From Candidatus Poribacteria bacterium (GTDB lineage: Bacteria > Poribacteria > WGA-4E > B28-G17), in contig JAGGXZ010000064.1 in assembly GCA_021162805.1 (NCBI GenBank), forward strand, positions 1 through 41,427: a stretch of DNA of 41,427 nt, given 5' to 3'. How positions within the stretch are numbered: position 1 is the stretch's first letter; each line of letters opens with the position of its first letter. A model generated the notes under the pieces. It ran no database searches and was not told the DNA's origin. It saw only the letters and a program-made list of their open reading frames with translations. Made by a program: the position numbers and the translations under genes. Below, in pieces: positions 30,414 through 37,265 of the stretch.

Positions 30414-31505
30414 ATGAGGAAGGTTAAAGTGGGTCTTGTGGGCTCACGGTTCGTCTCCGAGATACATATCGAATCTCTGAAGCGGGTGGCCGCGGCCGAG
30501 GTGATAGCGGTCGCCTCACCGACAGAGGAACACGTTAAAACCTTCGCCCGAAGACATAACATACCGAACTGGTTCACCGATTACCGCAAGATGCTGGAGA
30601 TGGACGAGCTGGATATGATCGTCATAGGAGCCCCCAATTACGTCCACGCGCAGATAACCCAGGACGCCGCGGCCGCCGGGAAGCATGTCGTGTGCGAAAA
30701 GCCGCTCTGTATGAACTTGAAAGAGGCCGATCGGATGATAGATGCCTGCAAGAAGGCGGGCGTCAAACTGATGTACGCCGAGGAACTGTGTTTCACGCCG
30801 AAATACGTGCGCCTGAAAGAGCTCGTGGATGAGGGCGCCTTGGGGAAAATCTACCATATCAAGCAGAGCGAGAAACACGACGGCCCGCATTCCCCCTGGT
30901 TCTGGAACGTGGACCTCTCAGGCGGCGGGGTGACGATGGATATGGGGTGTCACGCGATACAGTTCTTCAGGTGGATGCTCGGAGGTAACCCCAAGCCCCT
31001 CAGCGTCTACGCCGAGATGGACATATATGTCCACAAGGACAAAACACGGGGGGACGACAACAGCCTTGTGATAGTCAACTATGAAACCGATTGGGGCGTG
31101 GTGACCTGTCTCGCGGAGGAGAGCTGGGCCAAAAAGGGAGGGATGGACGATAAAGCCGAGGTCTATGGATCGGAAGGGGTGGCCTACGCCGATCTGTTGA
31201 GAGGCAACTCCATCGTAACCTTCAGCGAACGGGGTTACGGCTACGCCGTCGAAAAGGCGTCGACCACGGTAGGGTGGTCCTTCACGATATACGAGGAGGC
31301 GTGGAACTACGGATTTCCTCAGGAGATGGAGCATTTCGTGGACTGCGTGCTGAACGATAAAGAGCCGCTCGTGACCGGCGAGGACGGCAGGGCGGTGTTG
31401 GAGGTGATCTTCGCGGCATATCAGTCGGCGGGGACCGGCGAGAAGGTCGAATTCCCGTTCACCACCGACGCCGAGAAACCGATAGATCTCTGGAAGAGGG
31501 GTTGA
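30414..31505 (+). CDS. Gfo/Idh/MocA-family NAD(P)-dependent oxidoreductase
   Basis: 363 residues from the ATG at 30414, which has AGGAGGTG five bases upstream. The Rossmann start KVKVGLVGSRFVSEIHIESL, the EKPLCMNLKEADRM motif with the conserved Lys, and the C-terminal domain with GGGVTMDMGCHAIQFFRWMLGG are typical. The fingerprint GxGxxA is altered to GLVGSRF, seen in some members. Such enzymes oxidise or reduce sugar hydroxyls or ketones with NAD(P). The adjacent TIM-barrel frame and DUF6807 gene point to a sugar or cyclitol pathway. The stop is four bases before the next gene. Confidence 0.92.
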   Translation: MRKVKVGLVGSRFVSEIHIESLKRVAAAEVIAVASPTEEHVKTFARRHNIPNWFTDYRKMLEMDELDMIVIGAPNYVHAQITQDAAAAGKHVVCEKPLCMNLKEADRMIDACKKAGVKLMYAEELCFTPKYVRLKELVDEGALGKIYHIKQSEKHDGPHSPWFWNVDLSGGGVTMDMGCHAIQFFRWMLGGNPKPLSVYAEMDIYVHKDKTRGDDNSLVIVNYETDWGVVTCLAEESWAKKGGMDDKAEVYGSEGVAYADLLRGNSIVTFSERGYGYAVEKASTTVGWSFTIYEEAWNYGFPQEMEHFVDCVLNDKEPLVTGEDGRAVLEVIFAAYQSAGTGEKVEFPFTTDAEKPIDLWKRG

Positions 31506-31509
31506 TATC

Positions 31510-32292
31510 ATGGGGGGCTCGACATTTCCGACGTTCCAGGTTGAAGGCGCTCATATCCCCAAAGCTCTGATAGGTATAAACAGCCTGTTAGGATATTCCC
31601 ACACGAGCCGGGGTAGAGACGCCTGGATACGCAGATACTACGACACGCCCGTCAAGATCGGAAAGCTCTTCGCCTTCTGCATGGAGCGGGGGATGAAGGG
31701 GGTGCTCGGACCGATACAGCGCAAATTGGTCGACGCCATAAAGGCCGCCGAGGACCTATCGGGCGAGGGGATGCTCTTTGTGTCGACCACCATCGGTCCT
31801 AAAGATGAAACGGCTCAGCAGCTTAAGATGGCCTAGGAGGTCAACACACCCATCTGTTGTCTCCACGGCGGATGGCTGGACAGATGGCCGATCGAGGAGG
31901 GGAAGTTCAAAGGGCTGGAGGATTACCCCAAGGTGATCCGAGATGCCGGAATGATCCCCGGAACAGCCTGCCACAACGGGGAGAGGATGAGGCTGGCCCA
32001 GGAGCTCGGTTACGACTTCCAACTGTTCGTCATACCGGTCAACAGGATGGGATTTCTGATGAACCCCTCTAAGGAGGTCGTGCTGGAGGCGGTGGCCCAG
32101 AGCACAAAGCCGGTTATCGCCATAAAACCCCTTGCCTCGGGGAGATTTGATGAGAACAGGATAGAGGAGTGGCTCAGGTGGACGTATTCACAAAAGGGCG
32201 TCTGTGGGACGGTTATAGGGTTCATGAATGAGGAGGAGGCAGAGGAGGATATAGAGATACTGGAGAGGATACTCATCGGTGAGATGGGATGA
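31510..32292 (+). pseudogene. TIM-barrel (AKR-like) protein interrupted by an in-frame TAG
   Basis: The frame opens at 31510 (MGGSTFPTFQVEGAHIPKAL, GAGGGG upstream) and reads 108 codons before TAG at 31834-31836. The same frame then continues without another stop to 32292: EVNTPICCLHGGWLDRW, IRDAGMIPGTACHNGERMRLAQ, PVIAIKPLASGRFDE and GVCGTVIGFMNEEEAEED. Together they make one 260-codon protein with TIM-barrel strands and an aldo/keto-reductase-like end. Replacing the T by A, C or G would restore Lys, Gln or Glu. Nonsense mutation, sequencing error or recoding are possible. Both halves keep coding character, which suggests a recent event. The frame overlaps the next gene by ATGA. Confidence 0.8.
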
Positions 32293-33989
32293 TTTGGATG
32301 CTGCTCCTGGGCATCCTCTGTGCCCCGTCGAAGCTGAACCTTCAGTTGGAGGCGGGGATCGATGGGCTGTGCAAGCGGGGTGGATGGGTTGAAACGCTGA
32401 TCTTGGTGGAAACGGGCGACGAACCGCTTAACGGGAGAATTAGGGCGAGGATCGAGGGGGAGAACGTAGCGGCTTTGACCGAGGTGCGTATCCCACCTTA
32501 TGCCAGGCGCGCTCTCAGATTGAACCTGCCGTCCCCTAACTTCCCCTCTCGGCTTCAGGTGGAGATCGAGGATGAAAGCGGCGAGGTGCTCATCACCCGT
32601 AAGGCCGATCTTTATCCGCTGAGGGAGCAGGATCTGATCATCCTCCTGGTCTCGGATGTGCGTGAGGATCTGAGCTTCATAGATGGTAAGGTCATATCGA
32701 TAGATAGATCGCCGCTCGCCAGGAATCAGATCGTCAGGGCGGCGACCATCCCGCCTGAACGGATCGATGGGACGATGGGGCTCGCCAACGTCGATCTGAT
32801 CTTCCTCCATTCCTATCTTTCCGACGAGGATAAGATCAGGGAACTCAGAAGATGGGTTGCCTCAGGCGGCACTTTGATAACATGTAAGGGGTTTGAAACG
32901 GAAGGGTTGACGCCGGCACGGGTTAAGAGAGACTCGAAACCCATAACTATAAGGATGCCGTCCCTTTTCATCGGGGAATTGGAGATCGCCGACGTGGAGC
33001 CAAAAGGCGGGACTCTTTTGAGGACGTTGCATCCGAGCCCTTACCCCCTCATAATCTCAAAGGGGTTCGGCGACGGGGTGCTTATGTATGTCGCCTTCGA
33101 CCCGTTCTCCTCATCCTTCGTTTCACCCCAAGAGGGGGAGAGGTTCTGGAAGAGGCTGATCGCATATGGCCGACCACCTGTTAAACTTTACAGGGTATAC
33201 GATCCACAGCATAGGTTCCAGCGGAAGGTGACCTCAACCCTGAGCCGTCGAAAAGGGCGAGGTATTCTCCTGATCCTCTCATTGTATCTGGGAGCGTATG
33301 TCGTGATCCTCTCACTTCTGGCCTTGTTCGGCAGGGGATTAAGGTCTTTCCTGATCCTCTCACTTCTTACCTCCCTCGTCCTTGCAATCCAGATAATTTT
33401 CGGAAACAGGGTTGAACTTCGAAGGTTCGCGCTTCTCAGGGCGTATAAGGGGGAAGAGGTGGCCTTTAAATCGGAGTGGATCAACCTCTCGTCGAGCTTC
33501 AAGTCCAGGGTGAGATTAAAGCTGAAGGGTAGGGCGATCGCACCGACGGCGGGTTCTCAAACTTCCTTCCTCCTGCGCCCGGATGAGGACATCATCGAGA
33601 TGAGCCTTGATCCATTTTCAAGCGTCTCGCTTCATGCCGAATCAACTGGGGAGTTCAGTGGGATAAGCGTAAGGATCGCCGGAGATGAGGTGGAACTTGT
33701 GAACGATTCACCTTATGATCTGAGCGATCTGATCGTATCCGGACACGGCAAGCTGGGCTCGATCAATTACCTTGCGAGCGGCGTTCGAGCGAGGGTGAAA
33801 CTGAAAAAGGATCTGACCTATCAGGATATCCTGAGTCTGTCTCCCTCTTCCCCCTCGAGGAGGAGATTCTTCGAATCGGCCTTCAGAGAGGGGGTGTTGA
33901 GCTATCTTATTGAGGCACGGTTGGATTTCATCATGGGATGGATGGAGGGGAAAGAGGGGAAGGTGATGTTGATCTACCGTCCGTCCTGA
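32289..33989 (+). CDS. Membrane protein with GATase-like extracytoplasmic domain
   Basis: 566 residues. It starts with a short signal-like segment (MIWMLLLGILCAP). Residues about 14-100 are a beta-sandwich. Residues about 110-275 form a class I glutamine-amidotransferase-like fold (ANVDLIFLHSYLSDEDKIRELRRWVASGGTLI; the catalytic Cys is not obvious). Two helices follow at about 330-385 (LLILSLYLGAYVVILSLLALFG and FLILSLLTSLVLAIQIIFG), then a C-terminal beta-rich part. The layout resembles large membrane proteins beside BatA/ABC export genes in several phyla. The ATG overlaps the stop of the interrupted TIM-barrel frame. Its end overlaps the NtrC-type gene by 16 bases. Function unknown. Confidence 0.75.
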   Translation: MIWMLLLGILCAPSKLNLQLEAGIDGLCKRGGWVETLILVETGDEPLNGRIRARIEGENVAALTEVRIPPYARRALRLNLPSPNFPSRLQVEIEDESGEVLITRKADLYPLREQDLIILLVSDVREDLSFIDGKVISIDRSPLARNQIVRAATIPPERIDGTMGLANVDLIFLHSYLSDEDKIRELRRWVASGGTLITCKGFETEGLTPARVKRDSKPITIRMPSLFIGELEIADVEPKGGTLLRTLHPSPYPLIISKGFGDGVLMYVAFDPFSSSFVSPQEGERFWKRLIAYGRPPVKLYRVYDPQHRFQRKVTSTLSRRKGRGILLILSLYLGAYVVILSLLALFGRGLRSFLILSLLTSLVLAIQIIFGNRVELRRFALLRAYKGEEVAFKSEWINLSSSFKSRVRLKLKGRAIAPTAGSQTSFLLRPDEDIIEMSLDPFSSVSLHAESTGEFSGISVRIAGDEVELVNDSPYDLSDLIVSGHGKLGSINYLASGVRARVKLKKDLTYQDILSLSPSSPSRRRFFESAFREGVLSYLIEARLDFIMGWMEGKEGKVMLIYRPS

Positions 33990-35371
33990 TTATCTCTTTT
34001 AAAGAGCTTGCCGTTGATCCCGTATTTCTCCATCCTATACTGGAGCCTTCTCCGTGATATCCCGAGGAGTCTTGCGGCTTCCACCTGGTTTCCCTTTGCC
34101 TTTTTCAGGGCCGAGAGGATCAGCTGCCTTTCGACCTCCTCAAGCGATATCCCCTCTTCAGGTATCTCAATTTGGGTTTCAAACCTGAAGGATGGCGATT
34201 CGGACTTGATTTCCTCCGGAAGGTCGTCCACATCTATCATATTTGAATCGACCATGATGAAGGTGCGATGTACGACGTTTTCGAGTTGTCTGACGTTCCC
34301 CGGCCAGTTATACCTTCTCAGAACTGAGATCGCCTTGGGTGAGAACGTTTTGGGCTCCACCTTGTATTGCTTAGCGAACCTATCGAGGAAATAGTTGACC
34401 AGGAGCGGTATATCCTCTTTTCTCTCCCTCAGAGGGGGCACATGTAAGGGAATGACGTTCAGCCTATAGTAGAGATCTTCTCTGAACCTACCGGCTTTGA
34501 CCTCCAGCTCGAGGTTTTTGTTTGTAGCAGCTATCACACATAGATCGACCTTTATCGGCTTTGTGCCGCCCACCCTTTGGAACTCCCGTTCTTCGATCAC
34601 CCTGAGCAATTTCACCTGCAGGTTGGCATCCAGTTCGCCTATCTCGTCCAGGAATATGGTTCCGCCGTTTGCCTCCTCGAAGAGGCCGATCTTTCTGGTT
34701 TTGGCGTCGGTGAAGGCTCCCCTTTCATGCCCGAACAATTCGTTCTCAAGCAGGGTGGCCGGGATGGCGCTGATATTTACCGGAACAAACCTTCCCGATT
34801 TTCTCCTGCCGTAGCGATGGATAGCTCTGGCGACGAGTTCTTTACCCGTGCCGCTTTCCCCCGTTATGAGGACGGTATCGGGGCCGCGCAGGATGACCTT
34901 TGCCATCTCGCGATATAGCTTCACCATCCTCGGGCTTTCGCCGATTATCCCCTCAAAGCGAGGGGTCTCCCCCTGTTTCCTCTCCTCCCCCTTCTCTATG
35001 TTTCTCAAGCTTAAGGCCCTGCCAATCTCCTCAAGCATTTTCCCCACGTCAAGGGGTTTCACGAGATAATAGAAGGCCCCTTCGCGCGTGATCATCTCTA
35101 TGGCGTCCTCCAGCTCCGCGTAGGCGGTGATGAGGATGATCGGCACGTCCGGATCGATCTCCTTCGCCTTCCTCAAAAGCTCCCTCCCTGTCATCCGCGG
35201 CATCCGTATGTCTGTTATCACCAGATCGATCGGTTTGGATCTGAAGATCTCGAGGGCCTCATATGCGGATGAGGCTTTTTCCACGTCATATCCGGCTTTG
35301 ACGAGGATCTTACCCAGAATATTCCTCTGTGCCTCATCGTCATCCACGACTAGAATCAGGTTTCTTGCCAT
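33974..35371 (-). CDS. Sigma-54-dependent response regulator (NtrC family), GAFTDA variant
   Basis: 465 residues. A receiver domain (1-120) with DDD near residue 10, phosphoacceptor Asp in LVITDIRM (about 53) and Lys in LVKPLD. A sigma-54 AAA+ domain (about 140-370) has Walker A GESGTGKE, Walker B GGTIFLDEIGEL, and the arginine-finger region FREDLYYRLNVIPL. A Fis-type HTH at the C-terminus (GNQVEAARLLGISRRRLQYRMEKY). The sigma-54 contact loop, normally GAFTGA, reads G218-A-F-T-D222-A, so the second Gly is Asp. No histidine kinase gene is adjacent. GGTGGAG precedes the ATG. The promoter lies at 35430-35458. It overlaps the previous convergent gene by 16 bases. Confidence 0.94.
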   Translation of the reverse strand: MARNLILVVDDDEAQRNILGKILVKAGYDVEKASSAYEALEIFRSKPIDLVITDIRMPRMTGRELLRKAKEIDPDVPIILITAYAELEDAIEMITREGAFYYLVKPLDVGKMLEEIGRALSLRNIEKGEERKQGETPRFEGIIGESPRMVKLYREMAKVILRGPDTVLITGESGTGKELVARAIHRYGRRKSGRFVPVNISAIPATLLENELFGHERGAFTDAKTRKIGLFEEANGGTIFLDEIGELDANLQVKLLRVIEEREFQRVGGTKPIKVDLCVIAATNKNLELEVKAGRFREDLYYRLNVIPLHVPPLRERKEDIPLLVNYFLDRFAKQYKVEPKTFSPKAISVLRRYNWPGNVRQLENVVHRTFIMVDSNMIDVDDLPEEIKSESPSFRFETQIEIPEEGISLEEVERQLILSALKKAKGNQVEAARLLGISRRRLQYRMEKYGINGKLFKRDNQDGR

Positions 35372-35429
35372 CTCACTCCACCTGGTATCCTTGCCTCATA
35401 CTGAGGTACCTCCGAATTTCCTAAATGCT

Positions 35430-35458
35430 ATTATACCAGCAATGGCAGCTCCGGGCAA
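35430..35458 (-). promoter_or_regulatory. Promoter for the NtrC-type gene
   Basis: On the minus strand TTGCCC (35458-35453), a 17-base spacer and TATAAT (35435-35430), about 60 bases before the ATG at 35371. It is divergent from the ThuA-like gene promoter. Confidence 0.7.
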
Positions 35459-35479
35459 CTTTATTAATTTCGTATCAAC

Positions 35480-35508
35480 TTGAAACCGAACTGGTTTTAA
35501 CTTATACT
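35480..35508 (+). promoter_or_regulatory. Promoter for the ThuA-like secreted protein gene
   Basis: TTGAAA (35480-35485), a 17-base spacer and TATACT (35503-35508). The ATG is at 35551, with AAGGAGG about eight bases before it. Confidence 0.78.
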
Positions 35509-35550
35509 TTAAGGTAAATCACAGTCCCAACGATAAGGAGGTTTGGCACC

Positions 35551-36387
35551 ATGAAGAGATGTGTGCTGATATTAGCTTTGGCCGTGTTCTTCGCCCTTGC
35601 GAGCCTTGCATCGGCCGAGTATAAGGTGCTGGTGATAGCCAGCGATAACTACGTGGAGTCGGGTGGTGAGATCGACTACATCACCAGCCTCACCAAGATC
35701 GAGGGGTACACCTTCTCTTATGATGTGCTCAAGATCAACACGGATGAGGGAAACCGCGGATGGGCGGATGCGACGGACCTTTCCACGCTCAGCGAGGCTG
35801 AGATCAAGGACACGCTCTCTAAGACCGATATCATTTACTTCACCTGGAACGGTCCGGGCCATGACGAGGGCTATTTCATGAAGGGAGCGGAAAACGCCGT
35901 CAGGGAATGGGTGAAAAACGGAGGCGTCATCTGGATGGACGCCTTCGACGACAACTTCAAGGATGATCAAGGCAATCAGATCGGGTTGTGGTTCCCCGTA
36001 GACGAATTTCCGGCCCAGATCGCCAACACGGGCGATTCTGACGTGGAGATAACCCCCGAGGGAGAGGCTTCAGGGTTGTTCTCCAAGCCCAACAAGGTTG
36101 ACGTCAACGCCATCACGCTCGACGACAACTTCGCCGGAGATCTCAAGGGATACAAGATTCTGGCCAACAGGGCGGATGGAAAGGGTGCTGCGGCGATGCA
36201 GCTTCCCTACGGCTCCGGATACTACGTGGGGATGTGTATAGACACGAGGGATGCCGGAAAGCTTGAGCCCGCAAAGCCCCTGATCGAAAACGCCCTCTAC
36301 TACTGCGCGGCGTTGAAGGCATCGGCGGTGACGGCCGTCGATCCGAACGATAAGCTCTCCACCACGTGGGGGGAGATCAAGAGGTGA
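35551..36387 (+). CDS. Secreted ThuA/GATase-like protein with C-terminal WG tag
   Basis: 278 residues. Signal peptide 1-22 (MKRCVLILALAVFFALASLASA). The mature part begins YKVLVIASDNYVESGG and carries TDIIYFTWNGPGHDEGYFM, AENAVREWVKNGGVIWMDAFDDNF and YGSGYYVGMCIDTRDAGK. This is the Rossmann-like order of class I GATase/ThuA-like folds; no Cys-His-Glu triad is clear. A sugar- or cell-wall-linked role is possible but unproven. It ends KLSTTWGEIKR, the cleanest form of the shared C-terminal signature. A tandem copy lacking the start follows at once. Confidence 0.82.
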   Translation: MKRCVLILALAVFFALASLASAEYKVLVIASDNYVESGGEIDYITSLTKIEGYTFSYDVLKINTDEGNRGWADATDLSTLSEAEIKDTLSKTDIIYFTWNGPGHDEGYFMKGAENAVREWVKNGGVIWMDAFDDNFKDDQGNQIGLWFPVDEFPAQIANTGDSDVEITPEGEASGLFSKPNKVDVNAITLDDNFAGDLKGYKILANRADGKGAAAMQLPYGSGYYVGMCIDTRDAGKLEPAKPLIENALYYCAALKASAVTAVDPNDKLSTTWGEIKR

Positions 36388-37106
36388 TCGGATCAGGAAG
36401 GGGCGGTCCGATAGGGATCGTCCCTTACTACATTGAGGAGGTGACCTTAGAGGTGGTGCATATCAACTCAGATCCCGGCAACAGAGGCACCAAGGATGCG
36501 GTGAACTTCGGCAAGGAGATCGAGAAAGGGAACATCAAGCTCTCCGACTATCAGATAATCTGGTTCACCTGGAACGGGCCGGGGCATGATAACGGCTACT
36601 TCATGGAAGGGGCAGAGGACGCCGTGAAGGAGTTCGTCAAAAACGGCGGCGTGGTGTGGATGGGAGCCTTCGACAATAACTTCAAGGACCCCGACGGCAA
36701 TCAGGTCGGAGGATGGTTCCCGATCGATGAACATCCCGTTACGATCATGGATACGGGCGATGCTCCCGTCAAGATCACCTCCGATGGTGACTCGTCAGGA
36801 CTGTTCTCCAAGCCGAATAAGGTGGACATGAACGCCATCACGCTTGACGACAACTTCGCCAGCGTGGACAAGGATTTCGTGATCCTGGCAACCAGAACCG
36901 ATAACAATCAGCCTGCCGCTTTCGTGCTCCACTACGGCAAAGGCGCTTACGTTGAGGTATGCTACGACACGAGAGATGCCGGAAAGCTCGAGGCCGCTAA
37001 GCCTCTACTGGAAAATGGCCTATATTACTGCGCGACACTGGTGAAATCCGCCGCTGTCGATCCGGGATCTAAACTCCCCATCACGTGGGGTGAGATAAAG
37101 AGGTGA
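36366..37106 (+). CDS. 5'-truncated tandem copy of the ThuA-like gene
   Basis: The open frame runs from 36366 (a GTG inside the end of copy 1) to 37106 (246 residues). From about 36445 on it follows copy 1 closely: VVHINSDPGNRG, IIWFTWNGPGHDNGYFMEGAED, NGGVVWMGAFDNNFKDPDGNQVG, LFSKPNKVDMNAITLDDNFAS and YDTRDAGKLEAAKPLLENGLYYCA, ending KLPITWGEIKR. The first about 55 residues of copy 1, including the signal peptide and first strand, have no equivalent. A start might be a GTG near 36453, where GAGGAGGTG lies upstream, but export would fail. The copy is thus probably decaying or a recent deletion, although the C-terminal tag is intact. Confidence 0.7.
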   Translation: MGGDQEVIGSGRGGPIGIVPYYIEEVTLEVVHINSDPGNRGTKDAVNFGKEIEKGNIKLSDYQIIWFTWNGPGHDNGYFMEGAEDAVKEFVKNGGVVWMGAFDNNFKDPDGNQVGGWFPIDEHPVTIMDTGDAPVKITSDGDSSGLFSKPNKVDMNAITLDDNFASVDKDFVILATRTDNNQPAAFVLHYGKGAYVEVCYDTRDAGKLEAAKPLLENGLYYCATLVKSAAVDPGSKLPITWGEIKR

Positions 37107-37123
37107 GCCTTCGTTATAAATTT

Positions 37124-37161
37124 GGAGCCAGGAGTGAGAGACCACGCTCTCTCCTGACTCC
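37124..37161. terminator. Imperfect hairpin after the ThuA-like pair
   Basis: GGAGCCAGGAGTGAGAG pairs with CTCTCTCCTGACTCC with a few mismatches around a short ACCACG loop, 18 bases after the stop. There is no U-tract, but TTTATT occurs 20 bases beyond. It is a probable terminator or mRNA 3' structure. Confidence 0.5.
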
Positions 37162-37194
37162 CAGTTCCAGTTACTTGAGTTTATTGTGTTACTC

Positions 37195-37216
37195 GCGTTG
37201 AGCGTTCGTTGCGTTA
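37195..37216. repeat. Degenerate GCGTT short repeat
   Basis: GCGTTGA, GCGTTCG, TTGCGTTAAA in succession, of the same type as the CGTTRRA block at 1064-1102. It lies in the 159-base gap between the ThuA-like pair and the ROK-like gene; the rest of that gap has a hairpin and no gene. Confidence 0.45.
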
Positions 37217-37265
37217 AACCCGAGCGCGCAATAAGCCCTATAACGCAGTTAGGAGGCGGTTTCCC

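Noticed and set aside
31834-31836. TAG as a pyrrolysine codon
   Set aside because: hicB also ends in TAG here and no pyl genes are visible; nothing but the intact frame supports recoding.
32010-32810. 266-residue minus-strand open frame
   Set aside because: Shadow of the TIM-barrel and membrane protein genes; composition is not protein-like.
35544-35556. TTTGGCACCATGAAG as a sigma-54 -24 element
   Set aside because: No TTGC-type -12 element at the right distance, and it overlaps the ribosome site and start codon.
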